A stretch of 64,000 bases of DNA from Tectiglobus sp965223355 (GCA_965223355.1 CBDCWE010000003.1:2976001-3040000); one strand, 5' to 3'. Counted from the stretch's first letter, positions 44,285 through 52,649 are shown. The notes: a model not told the origin generated them from the letters alone. Made by a program: numbers and translations.

Positions 44285-44396
44285 CATATAGCAACACAGT
44301 GCGACAAGCTGAGTCAACCCGGTCGTTCTCAAAAAATTGAACCCTCTGATATTTATATGTATATCGTGAGAATGAACTGATAGATCGGCATTGCGC

Positions 44397-45446
44397 ATGG
44401 AAAATCGATTTCATGAAATCTCAATCCGTGTCCGCGTGACGGATGTCGCCAGGCATGCCGGCTGCGCGCCGGCAACCGTGTCGCGCGCACTCAACAACCC
44501 GGCCAAGGTCTCTGCGGAAAAGCGCGCCAAGATCGAAAGCGCGATGCGTGAGCTGGGTTATGTACGCAACCACGCGGCTCGAGCGCTCAGATCGCAACGC
44601 TCACACATGATCGGCGTGCTCATCCCGACGCTCGACTACGCCATTTATGCTAGACTGGTTGGCGCCGCGAGCGAGTGCCTCTCTGCAGCCGGCATCTCCA
44701 CGCTCATCGCAACGTTTAGCTACGACCTCGACGCGGAGTTGAAAGAGGCGCGATCGCTTTTGGAGCGCGGCGCTGAAGCGCTGATCCTAGTCGGCGAGCA
44801 TCACCGGCCCGAGCTTTACGAACTGGTTCATCAATTTGCTGTGCCGTACGTGAACACGTACGTGTTTGACCCAAACGGTGACCACCCAACCGTCGGCTTC
44901 GACAATGCGATGGCGGCTGCAGAGATCGCCCGGCATCTCGTCCATATCGGTCACCAGAACATCGGTGTTCTTTCGGGGATCACCAAAGACAACGACCGAA
45001 CGACAAGACGCCTGGAAGGGGTGAGGGGCGAACTGCAGGCAAACGGGATCGAATTGCCGGAATCGATGATCGTTGAACGGCCTTACTCTATTTCCGATGG
45101 CCGCAAGGGCTGTGCACTGCTTCTGTCGCGCCGGCCCAAGCCCACGGCAATAATCTGCGGTAACGATGTGCTTGCCACCGGTGCGCTGCTCGAATGCGCC
45201 GAACGCCGGGTTGCCGTTCCCGACGAACTTTCCATCGTCGGCTTCGACAACAACGAATTTGCCATGCACTCCAACCCGCCGCTCACGACGATTGAAGTGC
45301 CGGCCGAAGACATGGGCAGCAATGCCGCTGCCTATCTCCTCGCGAAGCTCAAGGGCGACGAGGTCACTATGCACCACTGCGTCGACGTGCAACTCATCTT
45401 GAGAAAATCGACTGCGCCACCGAACAGTGCTGCGCGAACTGTGTGA
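44397..45446 (+). CDS. LacI-family transcriptional regulator
   Basis: A 349-residue repressor-type protein. The helix-turn-helix is VTDVARHAGCAPATVSRALNNPAKVSAEKRAKIESAMRELGYVRN, followed by the hinge helix (HAARALRSQRSHMIGVLIP) and a sugar-binding-like effector domain (DELSIVGFDNNEFAMHSNPPLTTIEVP). I use the ATG at 44397; a TTG at 44391 is also possible. The first codons contain a near-copy of the operator, indicating autorepression. It should control the TRAP-udh operon. Its TGA stop is followed directly by a family-1 repeat. Confidence 0.94.
   Translation: MENRFHEISIRVRVTDVARHAGCAPATVSRALNNPAKVSAEKRAKIESAMRELGYVRNHAARALRSQRSHMIGVLIPTLDYAIYARLVGAASECLSAAGISTLIATFSYDLDAELKEARSLLERGAEALILVGEHHRPELYELVHQFAVPYVNTYVFDPNGDHPTVGFDNAMAAAEIARHLVHIGHQNIGVLSGITKDNDRTTRRLEGVRGELQANGIELPESMIVERPYSISDGRKGCALLLSRRPKPTAIICGNDVLATGALLECAERRVAVPDELSIVGFDNNEFAMHSNPPLTTIEVPAEDMGSNAAAYLLAKLKGDEVTMHHCVDVQLILRKSTAPPNSAARTV
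44400..44413. promoter_or_regulatory. LacI-type operator O2 overlapping the lacI start
   Basis: GAAAATCGATTTCA matches the O1 palindrome at 12 of 14 positions and covers codons 2-6 of lacI. The centres of O1 and O2 are 129 bp apart, a distance compatible with looping. Confidence 0.65.
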
Positions 45447-45582
45447 CTAGAGCAACCTGCCTTTATTCGGAATCGGAACGATCCCGAATAAAGGCAGAAA
45501 GTTGCTCGCCTCTAAAGTGGCGATCATCGTGCTTTAAGTTGGAACCGCAATAGCGGTTCCAACTTAAAGCACGATGATCTAG
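45447..45582 (-). repeat. Family-1 CTAG-bounded repeat between lacI and the IS5 element
   Basis: A 136-bp long-form copy in reverse orientation. The left CTAG (45447-45450) starts immediately after the lacI TGA. The right CTAG (45579-45582) has been used as the insertion site of the IS5-type element, which begins at 45582. Confidence 0.92.
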
Positions 45583-45654
45583 GGCCTGTTGAGTATCAGC
45601 GATTCACGAATCAGTTGTTTTCTGATTCAAGCTTCCTTTTGGAGGGAGGCTTGA

Positions 45655-46026
45655 ATGGCTGCACGGCGTGTGATCACTGACGGTATGTGGAAGAAGATGG
45701 CGCCGCACTGCCTCGGCAAGCCAACCGACCCCGGCCGCACGGGCAGCGACAACCGCACGTTCATGGAAGCCGTCCTGTGGATCGTGCGGACCGGCAGTCC
45801 GTGGCGCGACCTACCGGAAGAGTTCGGCAAATGGAACAGCGTCTACAAGCGCTTTCGAGAGTGGGTGAAGCTCGGTGTTTTTGAACGCGTTTTCGGTGCT
45901 TTATCCGGCGATCCTGATATCGAATATGCGATGGTCGACGGAACAATCGTCAAGGTCCACCGCCACGGACAGGGCGCAAAAGGGGGACCGGGAGCCAGGC
46001 TATCGGCAAGTCGAGAGGCGGGCTGA
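45655..46026 (+). CDS. IS5-family transposase, N-terminal frame (orfA)
   Basis: A 123-codon frame with the DUF4096-like DNA-binding start MAARRVITDGMWKKMAPHCL, then RTGSPWRDLPEEFGKWNSVYKRFREW and the first catalytic Asp in IEYAMVDGTIVKVHRHGQGAK. At 45978-45986 a run of AAAAGGGGG would allow a -1 shift into the second frame. Without a shift the protein ends in unrelated residues. Confidence 0.88.
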   Translation: MAARRVITDGMWKKMAPHCLGKPTDPGRTGSDNRTFMEAVLWIVRTGSPWRDLPEEFGKWNSVYKRFREWVKLGVFERVFGALSGDPDIEYAMVDGTIVKVHRHGQGAKGGPGARLSASREAG

Positions 46027-46409
46027 CGACCAAAATCCTGGCGCTCACGGACGCGCTCGGCAATCTCGTGCGGTTCGAACTTCTGCCCGGCCATCGCCAC
46101 GACACGGTTGGCGTTGCGCCGCTCATTGAGGATGTCGCGTTCGATGCCTTGCTCGGCGATAAGGCGTTCGATGTGAACTGGATCATCGAAGAGCTGAACG
46201 AACGCGGCGCCAAGGCCGTCATTTCGCAAATGCCGCATCGCGTTGCGCCGCTGGAGATTGACGCCGAAATCTATAAGTGGCGTCATCTCATCGAGAATTT
46301 CTTCTGCAAACTCAAAGAGTTCAAGCGCATCGCTATGCGCAGCGACAAAACTGACGCCAGCTTCAGCGCGATGATCTACGCCGCGGCGGCAATCATCAAT
46401 GGCGCCTGA
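45985..46409 (+). CDS. IS5-family transposase, C-terminal frame (orfB), reached by frameshift
   Basis: Continues the transposase in the -1 frame: AIGKSRGGLTTKILALTDALGN, second catalytic Asp in LLGDKAFDVNWI, and the Glu of WRHLIENFFCKLKEFKRIAMRSDK. The start given is the approximate shift point, not a start codon. The stop TGA lies inside the right inverted repeat. Confidence 0.82.
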
Positions 46410-46552
46410 TACTCAACAGGCCCTAGAGAAACGTCCGGTCGCGGTCGGCGTTCACAAATCTGATCTTAAGCCCGACGGATAACGGATTTGCGAACCAAGG
46501 TCCGACGGGCTGGTAGACTGACGCTGAAAAGTCCACCGCAGGGAGGCCACCG

Positions 46553-47074
46553 ATGATGCAATCGCTCGATACCGGATTTGATCCCAATGAAACCGAAGAG
46601 ATGCGCGAACGGCGCGAACTCACCATCCAGTCCAGCCCGAAACCGCAGTTTTTTGAGCTGCGCGCGCAGTTGTTGGACCAGGGTCGCGATCAGCATGTCG
46701 TCGCCGAAACCGATAACATGGAGGTGCGCGTGAAGGTCTATGCTTCGGGCGGAGAAAACGGCCTTCACAATCATACCGACGAGGATCACTTCCATCTCGT
46801 TCTCGATGGCGCCGCACGCTTTTATGGTCCGCGCGGCGAATACCAAGACTGCCGCAAGTATCAGGGCATCATGTTGCCGGCCGGATGCTATTATCGCTTC
46901 CACGCGATCAGCGATGAACCGCTGATCCTGCTGCGTGTCGGATGCCACGTTGCAACCGATGACAAAATCACAAGAAAGAACATCTACGGCGACCCGATCC
47001 CCGGCAATTCCAAAGCCAATGGTCGTGTCGACGTCATCAAGCGGGAAGGGGCGTTTTGGGGCGCGGAAAGGTAA
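46553..47074 (+). CDS. Cupin-domain protein
   Basis: A 173-residue protein with one cupin barrel. Motif 1 is GGENGLHNHTDEDHFHLVLDGAARFYGP, with two His and an acidic residue for a metal. Motif 2 is PAGCYYRFHAISDEPLILLRVG. The N-terminal ~50 residues are helical and charged. Such proteins include dioxygenases and sugar isomerases. Together with the CoA-transferase downstream it may belong to a degradative pathway, which I cannot name. Confidence 0.82.
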   Translation: MMQSLDTGFDPNETEEMRERRELTIQSSPKPQFFELRAQLLDQGRDQHVVAETDNMEVRVKVYASGGENGLHNHTDEDHFHLVLDGAARFYGPRGEYQDCRKYQGIMLPAGCYYRFHAISDEPLILLRVGCHVATDDKITRKNIYGDPIPGNSKANGRVDVIKREGAFWGAER

Positions 47075-47213
47075 CGTAGTGAGCGATGATCGGCGTTCGA
47101 CAGCGAACGGATGTCGGCCCGCAGCACACCCATGCTCCAACCGCACCGAACGGGGTCTTGCCAAGCACAACGGCACGGTCTTTGATGCGCTCATCAGCCG
47201 GGAAAGACATCTG

Positions 47214-47891
47214 ATGGCCATTGACAAGCGAACCGCAACAGCCGCCGAAGCCCTGGCCGGCATCAAAGACGGATCGGTGGTGATGGTTGCAGGCTTTGCC
47301 GGTGCCGGATTTCCCAACGTCCTGATTGAGGCTTTGCGGGACGCCGGCCCCACCGGCTTGACCCTGGTGGTCAACTCAGCAACGCATCGATATTCGCTCA
47401 CGCATAGATTGATCGAAGCCGGCATGGTGGCCAAGGTGATCGCCAGCGCGGCGCGCGGTATCGGCCGCGAGCTATCGGCATTTGAACAATTGTGGCGGCA
47501 GGGCAAGATCGAGCTTGAATGCATCCCGCAAGGTAACTTCTCGGAGCGTATTCGTGCTGGTGGTGCGGGTATCCCGGCGTTCTATTCACCGGTCGGCTAT
47601 GGGACGGATCTGGCCGGCGGCAAAGAAGTCCGCGAATTCAACGGCCGCCGGTGCATTTTGGAAGAAGCCATCACCGCAGATCTCGCCTTGATCCGCGGTG
47701 ATGTTGGCGACCGCTTTGGTAACATCCGATTTCGCTATGCGCAGATCAACTTCGCTCTCGCCATGGCCACCGCCGCAACCACCACCGTTGCCGAAGTCCG
47801 CGAGGCGATTGACGGTGCGATCCCGCCTGAGGATGTGCAGCTGCAAAGCGTCTACGTCAATCACGTTGTTGCGGTTGGAGGAGAGGCGTGA
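47214..47891 (+). CDS. 3-oxoacid CoA-transferase, subunit A
   Basis: A 225-residue class I CoA-transferase alpha subunit. VVMVAGFAGAGFPNVLIEALRDAGPTGLTLV is the glycine-rich CoA site, with GRELSAFEQLWRQGKIELECIPQGNFSERIRAGGAGIPAFYSPVGYGT. I use the ATG at 47214; a longer frame to 46935 overlaps the cupin gene and is not conserved. It overlaps subunit B by a few bases. Likely moves CoA from succinyl-CoA to a beta-keto acid, as in PcaI or ScoA. Confidence 0.9.
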   Translation: MAIDKRTATAAEALAGIKDGSVVMVAGFAGAGFPNVLIEALRDAGPTGLTLVVNSATHRYSLTHRLIEAGMVAKVIASAARGIGRELSAFEQLWRQGKIELECIPQGNFSERIRAGGAGIPAFYSPVGYGTDLAGGKEVREFNGRRCILEEAITADLALIRGDVGDRFGNIRFRYAQINFALAMATAATTTVAEVREAIDGAIPPEDVQLQSVYVNHVVAVGGEA

Positions 47892-48565
47892 TGGCTCTCA
47901 ACAGACAGCAGATGGCGTGGCGGGCGGCGCAGGATTTACCGGACGGCAGCGTCGTCAATCTTGGCATCGGCATGCCGGTTCTGGTCTCGAACCACATCCC
48001 TGCCGACCGGGGCATTTTCCTGCAATCGGAGAACGGAATTCTTGGCGTCGGCCCGCAGGCACACGACAGTCAACAGGACCGCAACCTCGTTGACGCTGGA
48101 AGCCGTCGCGTCACGCTTCGCGAAGGGGCCAGCATTGTCGACTCCGTCGCATCCTTCGCGATGATCCGGGGCGGCCATATCGATGTTACCATCCTGGGCG
48201 CCTTCGAGGTTGCCGCAAACGGAGATTTGGCCAACTGGGATTCGCGCGTCGCCGACAAGGGACCGCTGGTGGGCGGCGCCATGGACCTTGCCGTTGGAGC
48301 CAAGTCGATCTGGATCCTCATGCAGCATAACACCAAGGATGCGGCCCCCAGGTTGCTGCAATCTTGCACTTTGCCACTGACCGCTCCCAACTGCGTCGAA
48401 CGGATTTATACCGACATCGCCGTGGTCGATGTCACATCGCAGGGTTTTGTCGCAAGGGAACTGGTCGCGACGGTCAGCGCGGAGGAGTTGCGGTCAAGAA
48501 CTGGTACTGCGATTGCAATTGGCCGCGATTGCAGCGTTCTGGACGCGCCGGACATCGCCGCCTGA
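47888..48565 (+). CDS. 3-oxoacid CoA-transferase, subunit B
   Basis: A 225-residue beta subunit. The catalytic Glu is in IFLQSENGILGVGP (SENG motif). GSVVNLGIGMPVLVSNHIP and DVTILGAFEVAANGDLANW are further family blocks. Coupled to subunit A: GTG at 47888 or ATG at 47891. Substrate could be 3-oxoadipate or acetoacetate; sequence alone does not decide. Confidence 0.9.
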   Translation: MMALNRQQMAWRAAQDLPDGSVVNLGIGMPVLVSNHIPADRGIFLQSENGILGVGPQAHDSQQDRNLVDAGSRRVTLREGASIVDSVASFAMIRGGHIDVTILGAFEVAANGDLANWDSRVADKGPLVGGAMDLAVGAKSIWILMQHNTKDAAPRLLQSCTLPLTAPNCVERIYTDIAVVDVTSQGFVARELVATVSAEELRSRTGTAIAIGRDCSVLDAPDIAA

Positions 48566-48641
48566 ACGTGGCGCAGTTGATCGTTTCTCGTGTCGCCCGG
48601 CCCCGCGGCTGGTGGCGCGAGGCCAATCAAGTTTTATCGAA

Positions 48642-48669
48642 CCCAAAACCCAAAACCCAAAACCCAAAA
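48642..48669 (+). repeat. Four perfect CCCAAAA repeats before a GST gene
   Basis: Four uninterrupted 7-bp units occupy the leader of the next gene and run into its ribosome site (AAAAGG, two bases before the ATG). Copy-number change would alter the leader without affecting any protein. Confidence 0.9.
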
Positions 48670-48671
48670 GG

Positions 48672-49298
48672 ATGACGCCGTTGAAACTGTTCTGGTCGAC
48701 CCGCTCGCCGTTTGTCCGCTTCGTCATGGTGGTTGCGCATGAGAAGGGCCTGGCAGCGCACATCGAGCTTGAGCAGGTCGTGGTCGCGGCTGCACAGCCA
48801 AACGCCGACGTCATGGCCCAAAATGCGTTGAACAAACTCCCGACCCTTGTGCTGGCCGATGGCACGGCGCTTTATGATTCACGCGTGATCAGCGAATATT
48901 TCGATGAGATTGGCAGCGGCGAACACCTCTGTCCAAAGACCGGGTCGGAGCGCTGGGATGTCTTGCGCCGCCAGGCACAGGCCCTCGGTCTGCTCGACTT
49001 GCTCGTTGGCTGGTTGCCTGAGCGCAGAAAGCCGGTGGCCGCGCAAGATGGAGTTCTCGCGGCTGCATTGAAGAAAAAATTCACTGCGGTCTTGGATGCG
49101 TTGGAACACGATACCGAACGAGTGCGCCGGCTGCCGTTTGACGTCGGCCACGCCGCACTCGGTGCAGCGTTGGGCTACGCCGACTTTCGCTATGGAGATC
49201 TCCGTTGGCGCAACAATCGTCCGCAATTGGCGAGCTTGAACGACATGCTATCGCAACGACCGTCATTCAAGGCAACCGAACATCGTGACGAGTATTAG
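48672..49298 (+). CDS. Glutathione S-transferase family protein
   Basis: A 208-residue GST. The N-terminal thioredoxin fold has LFWSTRSPFVRFVMVVAHEKGL (catalytic Ser in the SPF motif), NKLPTLVLADGTALYDSRVISEYFDE, and a helical C-terminal domain. I use the ATG at 48672, preceded by the CCCAAAA repeats. A longer frame from 48429 overlaps the CoA-transferase gene. The TAG stop (49296-49298) is within the left end of a family-2 repeat. Confidence 0.88.
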   Translation: MTPLKLFWSTRSPFVRFVMVVAHEKGLAAHIELEQVVVAAAQPNADVMAQNALNKLPTLVLADGTALYDSRVISEYFDEIGSGEHLCPKTGSERWDVLRRQAQALGLLDLLVGWLPERRKPVAAQDGVLAAALKKKFTAVLDALEHDTERVRRLPFDVGHAALGAALGYADFRYGDLRWRNNRPQLASLNDMLSQRPSFKATEHRDEY

Positions 49299-49449
49299 GG
49301 AACCTCTGAATAAGTCCGGGGTCCAGGGGATGGTCCCCTGGTCGGCGATCCTTGAGGGGCTGAAAGCCCCTCAAGGATCGCCGCCAAGCGGCGATATGTT
49401 AAGGGCTCTGCCGTTTTGCAAACCCGCGATTTGTTCAGCGGTTCCATAG
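49295..49449 (+). repeat. Family-2 multi-hairpin repeat at a GST stop codon
   Basis: Left end TTAGGGAACCTCTGAATAAG includes the GST stop. The right end GATTTGTTCAGCGGTTCCAT is its inverted partner. Internal hairpins are GTCCAGGGGATGGTCCCCTGG, TTGAGGGGCTGAAAGCCCCTCAA and GATCGCCGCCAAGCGGCGAT. After the right end TAG recurs, as expected if the element split a TAG stop. Confidence 0.85.
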
Positions 49450-49473
49450 GCCACAAACTCACAAATCCGATGA
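49447..49473 (+). repeat. 28-bp TAGGCC-type motif, copy 3
   Basis: TAGGCCACAAACTCACAAAT followed by CCGATG. It directly abuts the right end of a family-2 repeat. Confidence 0.65.
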
Positions 49474-49533
49474 CTGGTTTTGCAGGGCAAGATCCAATAA
49501 GCTTTGCCGATTGGTCCAAGACGGAAACGCGAC

Positions 49534-50778
49534 ATGACCTCCCGGCAGCCCCTCGACGTGCTATTAGTTTCACCGCAGGACGTGCCACTGGATTTCGACG
49601 TTAGCGACCCGGCGCTTTACGAAATGGACGCGTGGCGGCCCTACTTCGCACGACTGCGGCGCGATGATCCGGTCCACTATCATCGTGACAGTCCGTACGG
49701 CCCGTATTGGTCGGTCACTCGCTACGACGACATCATGACGGTCGAGTTGGATCACGAGACCTATTCATCGGCGCGCGGCATTCAGATCATGGATCAACCG
49801 CGTGGTGCGGAGCGCGGCAACTTTATTCGCATGGACCCGCCGCGCCACACCGCCCAGCGCCGCACGGTGGCACCGATGGCCAACCGCACCAATCTCGAAA
49901 ACTTTGAACCCGTTATCCGCCGGCGAACAGAAAGTGTCCTGGACGGCCTCCCGAAGAACGAAACCTTTGACTGGGTCGATCGCGTTTCCATTGAGTTGAC
50001 CACGATGATGCTGGCGACGCTGTTCGATTTTCCGTGGCAGGAACGCCGCAAACTCACCTATTGGTCCGACGTTGCGATTGCCGACGTCAACGCCCCCGAC
50101 GCCCCCGTTAGCTGCGAGGAGGCGCGCACCGCCGAGCTCGAAAACATGGGCGCTTATTTTCGGTCGATGTGGCAAGAGCGTGCCAACCAGCCGCCTCGGC
50201 CCGATCTGATATCAATGATGGCCCACAGCGAGGCCACACGAGATATGCCGGAATCCGAGTACATTGGTAATCTTGCCCTTCTGATCGTGGGCGGCAACGA
50301 CACGACCCGAAATTCGATGAGCGGCGGGCTATTGGCGCTGTCGGACAATCCGCACGAGCATGCCAAGCTCAGGGCCGATCCGAGCCTGGTCACCAATATG
50401 GTTGCAGAGACGATCCGCTATCAGACGCCGGTCATTCACATGCGCCGCACCGCCAACGTCGACACCGAACTCGCCGGCCGACAAATCAAGACCGGCGACA
50501 AGGTCGTCATGTGGTACATTTCCGGCAATCGCGACGAAGGCGCCATTGACGACCCTGAGGCCTTTCAGGTCGATCGCAAGAAAGCGCGCCGTCATCTCTC
50601 ATACGGTGCCGGCATTCATCGCTGCGTCGGTGATCGCCTTGCAGACTTGCAGTTGCGGGTGTTGTGGGAGGAATTCCTGAAACGCGATCTGGAGTTCGAG
50701 ATCGTCGATGCGCCAACACGGCTCTACTCGAACTTCATACGCGGCATTCGCAAGTTGCCGGTCCGCATTCGCGGCTAG
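49534..50778 (+). CDS. Cytochrome P450, CYP153-like
   Basis: A 414-residue soluble P450. The heme ligand is Cys364 in SYGAGIHRCVGDRLADLQ; the I-helix is LLIVGGNDTTRNSMSGG and the ExxR is in AETIRYQTP. The stretch TFDWVDRVSIELTTMMLATLFDFPWQERRKLTYWSD closely matches CYP153 alkane/fatty-acid omega-hydroxylases as I recall them. No ferredoxin or reductase gene is adjacent. I start at the ATG at 49534. The TAG stop is formed by the left border of a family-1 repeat. Confidence 0.92.
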   Translation: MTSRQPLDVLLVSPQDVPLDFDVSDPALYEMDAWRPYFARLRRDDPVHYHRDSPYGPYWSVTRYDDIMTVELDHETYSSARGIQIMDQPRGAERGNFIRMDPPRHTAQRRTVAPMANRTNLENFEPVIRRRTESVLDGLPKNETFDWVDRVSIELTTMMLATLFDFPWQERRKLTYWSDVAIADVNAPDAPVSCEEARTAELENMGAYFRSMWQERANQPPRPDLISMMAHSEATRDMPESEYIGNLALLIVGGNDTTRNSMSGGLLALSDNPHEHAKLRADPSLVTNMVAETIRYQTPVIHMRRTANVDTELAGRQIKTGDKVVMWYISGNRDEGAIDDPEAFQVDRKKARRHLSYGAGIHRCVGDRLADLQLRVLWEEFLKRDLEFEIVDAPTRLYSNFIRGIRKLPVRIRG

Positions 50779-50913
50779 ATCATCGTGCTTTAAGTTAGAA
50801 CCGCTATTGCGGTTCTAACTTAAAGCACAAAGATGATCGCCACTTTAGAGGCGAGCAACTTTGTGCCTTTATTCGGGATCGTTCCGATTCCGAATAAAGG
50901 CAGGTTGCTCCAG
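50775..50913 (+). repeat. Family-1 CTAG-bounded repeat at the P450 stop codon
   Basis: A 139-bp long-form copy. The left CTAG (50775-50778) supplies the P450 stop. The right border reads CCAG. Stem bases have co-varied (AAGTTAGAACCGC/GCGGTTCTAACTT versus GTTGGAACC/GGTTCCAAC elsewhere). Confidence 0.92.
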
Positions 50914-51140
50914 TATTCTGTCTTCGACACTTCACACCCGAAGTGTCTGCGCCGGAAAACTAGCGGTCTGGATCATGACCGCTTTTCAAGATGACTGCGG
51001 ATGAGAGCGCCGCACTGCCCGGAGTGGCCGCACTGCACGGAGTGATTGAGCACCAAATCCCGTCCGATCCATGTTAGCTTGACACTATCACAGCGGGCGC
51101 GAACCTGCGACCGGGCCGTAACAGTCAGGATCAGCCACAA

Positions 51141-52649
51141 ATGCCTTACATCCTCGCGATCGACCAGGGAACGACGTCAACCCGTGCTCTTGTCTTTGAC
51201 GAGGGCATGACCATTCGCGCTGTCGCGCAGCAGGAATTCGAGCAGCATTTCCCGCGGTCCGGTTGGGTCGAGCATGAACCGCAGGACCTATGGCAAACCA
51301 CGCTGTCAACCTGCAGGTCGGCGCTAAACAAAGCCGGCATCGAACCATCGGATGTGACCGCAATCGGCATCACCAATCAGCGCGAAACCACACTGATCTG
51401 GGACCGCGAAACGGGTCGGCCGATCCATCGCGCGATCGTGTGGCAGGATCGGCGAACGGGTGAGGTTTGCGCGCGCCTGAAGGGCCAGGGCCACGAGCCC
51501 ATGGTCCGTGACAGAACCGGCCTCCTGCTCGACCCCTACTTTTCGGGCACCAAGATTTCGTGGCTTCTCGACCACGTCGATGGCGCCCGCGGTGCGGCGC
51601 GGGCGGGGCGGCTGGCATGCGGCACCGTCGATACCTACTTGTTGTGGTGTCTGACCGCGGGCCAGGTTCACGCAACCGATGCGACCAACGCCAGCCGAAC
51701 GCTTCTCTACAATATTGGGAGCGGAGACTGGGACGACGATCTCCTGACGCTGTTCGACGTTCCGCGCAGCCTGTTGCCGGAGGTCCGCGACAGTGGCGCT
51801 GACTTCGGTACCTGTGCCGCCGGTATCCTCGGTGCCACCATCCCGGTTGCTGGCGTTGCCGGAGATCAGCAGGCCGCCACCATCGGTCAGGCCTGTTTCT
51901 CGCCGGGCATGCTGAAGTCAACCTATGGCACGGGCTGCTTTGCACTGCTCAACACCGGTGCCGAACGCGCTTTGTCGAACAACCGACTGCTGACAACGAT
52001 CGCCTATCAACTCGACGGCGTTGCGACTTATGCCCTTGAAGGTTCGATTTTTGTCGCAGGGGCGGCCGTGCAATGGTTGCGCGACGGGCTGGGGATCATC
52101 GAACAGGCATCACAGGCCGGCGCACTTGCAGCGTCGGCCGATCCGAACCAGGATGTCTATCTGGTGCCTGCGTTCGTCGGGCTCGGCGCTCCCTACTGGG
52201 ATGCCGAGTGCCGTGGCGCCATGTTCGGCCTGACGCGCGGGAGTGGTGCCGCCGAAATCGCATGCGCGGCGCTGGAGAGCGTCGCCTACCAGACCCGCGA
52301 TCTGCTCGAGGCCATGCAGCAGGATTGGGGCACCGGCAGTTCAACGGTGTTGCGCGTCGACGGTGGCATGGCGGCGTCCGAATGGACGATGCAGCGGTTG
52401 GCGGACATTCTCGATGCACCGGTTGATCGGCCAACCAGTCTTGAAACCACGGCCCGGGGCGCCGCCTATCTGGCCGGACGCCAGGTCGGCATCTATCCCG
52501 ACCTCCCCGAGTTTTCGGCCGGCTGGACGCTTGATCGGCGCTTTGAACCGGCGATGGACGCGAGCCGGCGCGAGCGCAAGTATGCCGGCTGGCGCGATGC
52601 CGTGCGCCGAACCCTCTCGGATCCGAAGGATCACGCACGGCCGGCATAA
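51141..52649 (+). CDS. glpK: Glycerol kinase
   Basis: A 502-residue FGGY-family kinase converting glycerol to glycerol-3-phosphate. MPYILAIDQGTTSTRALVFDE is the phosphate-1 motif. WVEHEPQDLWQTT, GITNQRETTLIWDRETGRPIHRAIVWQDRRT and the FGGY signature regions (YGTGCFALLNTG; RVDGGMAASEWTMQRLADIL) are intact. No glpF or glpD adjacent, so it is a solitary gene. The 228-base leader after the repeat (50914-51140) shows nothing definite. Confidence 0.96.
   Translation: MPYILAIDQGTTSTRALVFDEGMTIRAVAQQEFEQHFPRSGWVEHEPQDLWQTTLSTCRSALNKAGIEPSDVTAIGITNQRETTLIWDRETGRPIHRAIVWQDRRTGEVCARLKGQGHEPMVRDRTGLLLDPYFSGTKISWLLDHVDGARGAARAGRLACGTVDTYLLWCLTAGQVHATDATNASRTLLYNIGSGDWDDDLLTLFDVPRSLLPEVRDSGADFGTCAAGILGATIPVAGVAGDQQAATIGQACFSPGMLKSTYGTGCFALLNTGAERALSNNRLLTTIAYQLDGVATYALEGSIFVAGAAVQWLRDGLGIIEQASQAGALAASADPNQDVYLVPAFVGLGAPYWDAECRGAMFGLTRGSGAAEIACAALESVAYQTRDLLEAMQQDWGTGSSTVLRVDGGMAASEWTMQRLADILDAPVDRPTSLETTARGAAYLAGRQVGIYPDLPEFSAGWTLDRRFEPAMDASRRERKYAGWRDAVRRTLSDPKDHARPA

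Larger units (their letters stand above)
45582..46423 (+). mobile_element. IS5-family insertion sequence (IS427-like), complete
   Basis: An 842-bp element with terminal inverted repeats GGGCCTGTTGAGTATCA and TGATACTCAACAGGCCC (17 of 17). It is flanked by TA on both sides (45580-45581, 46424-46425), the expected short target duplication. It carries two overlapping-phase transposase frames (orfA 45655, orfB to 46409), as in IS427-type elements made by frameshifting. Both the ends and the frames look intact, so it may be recent. Confidence 0.93.

Noticed and set aside
48429..48671. Upstream extension of the second GST
   Set aside because: It overlaps the CoA-transferase B gene in another frame and crosses the CCCAAAA tract; the GST fold starts at 48672.
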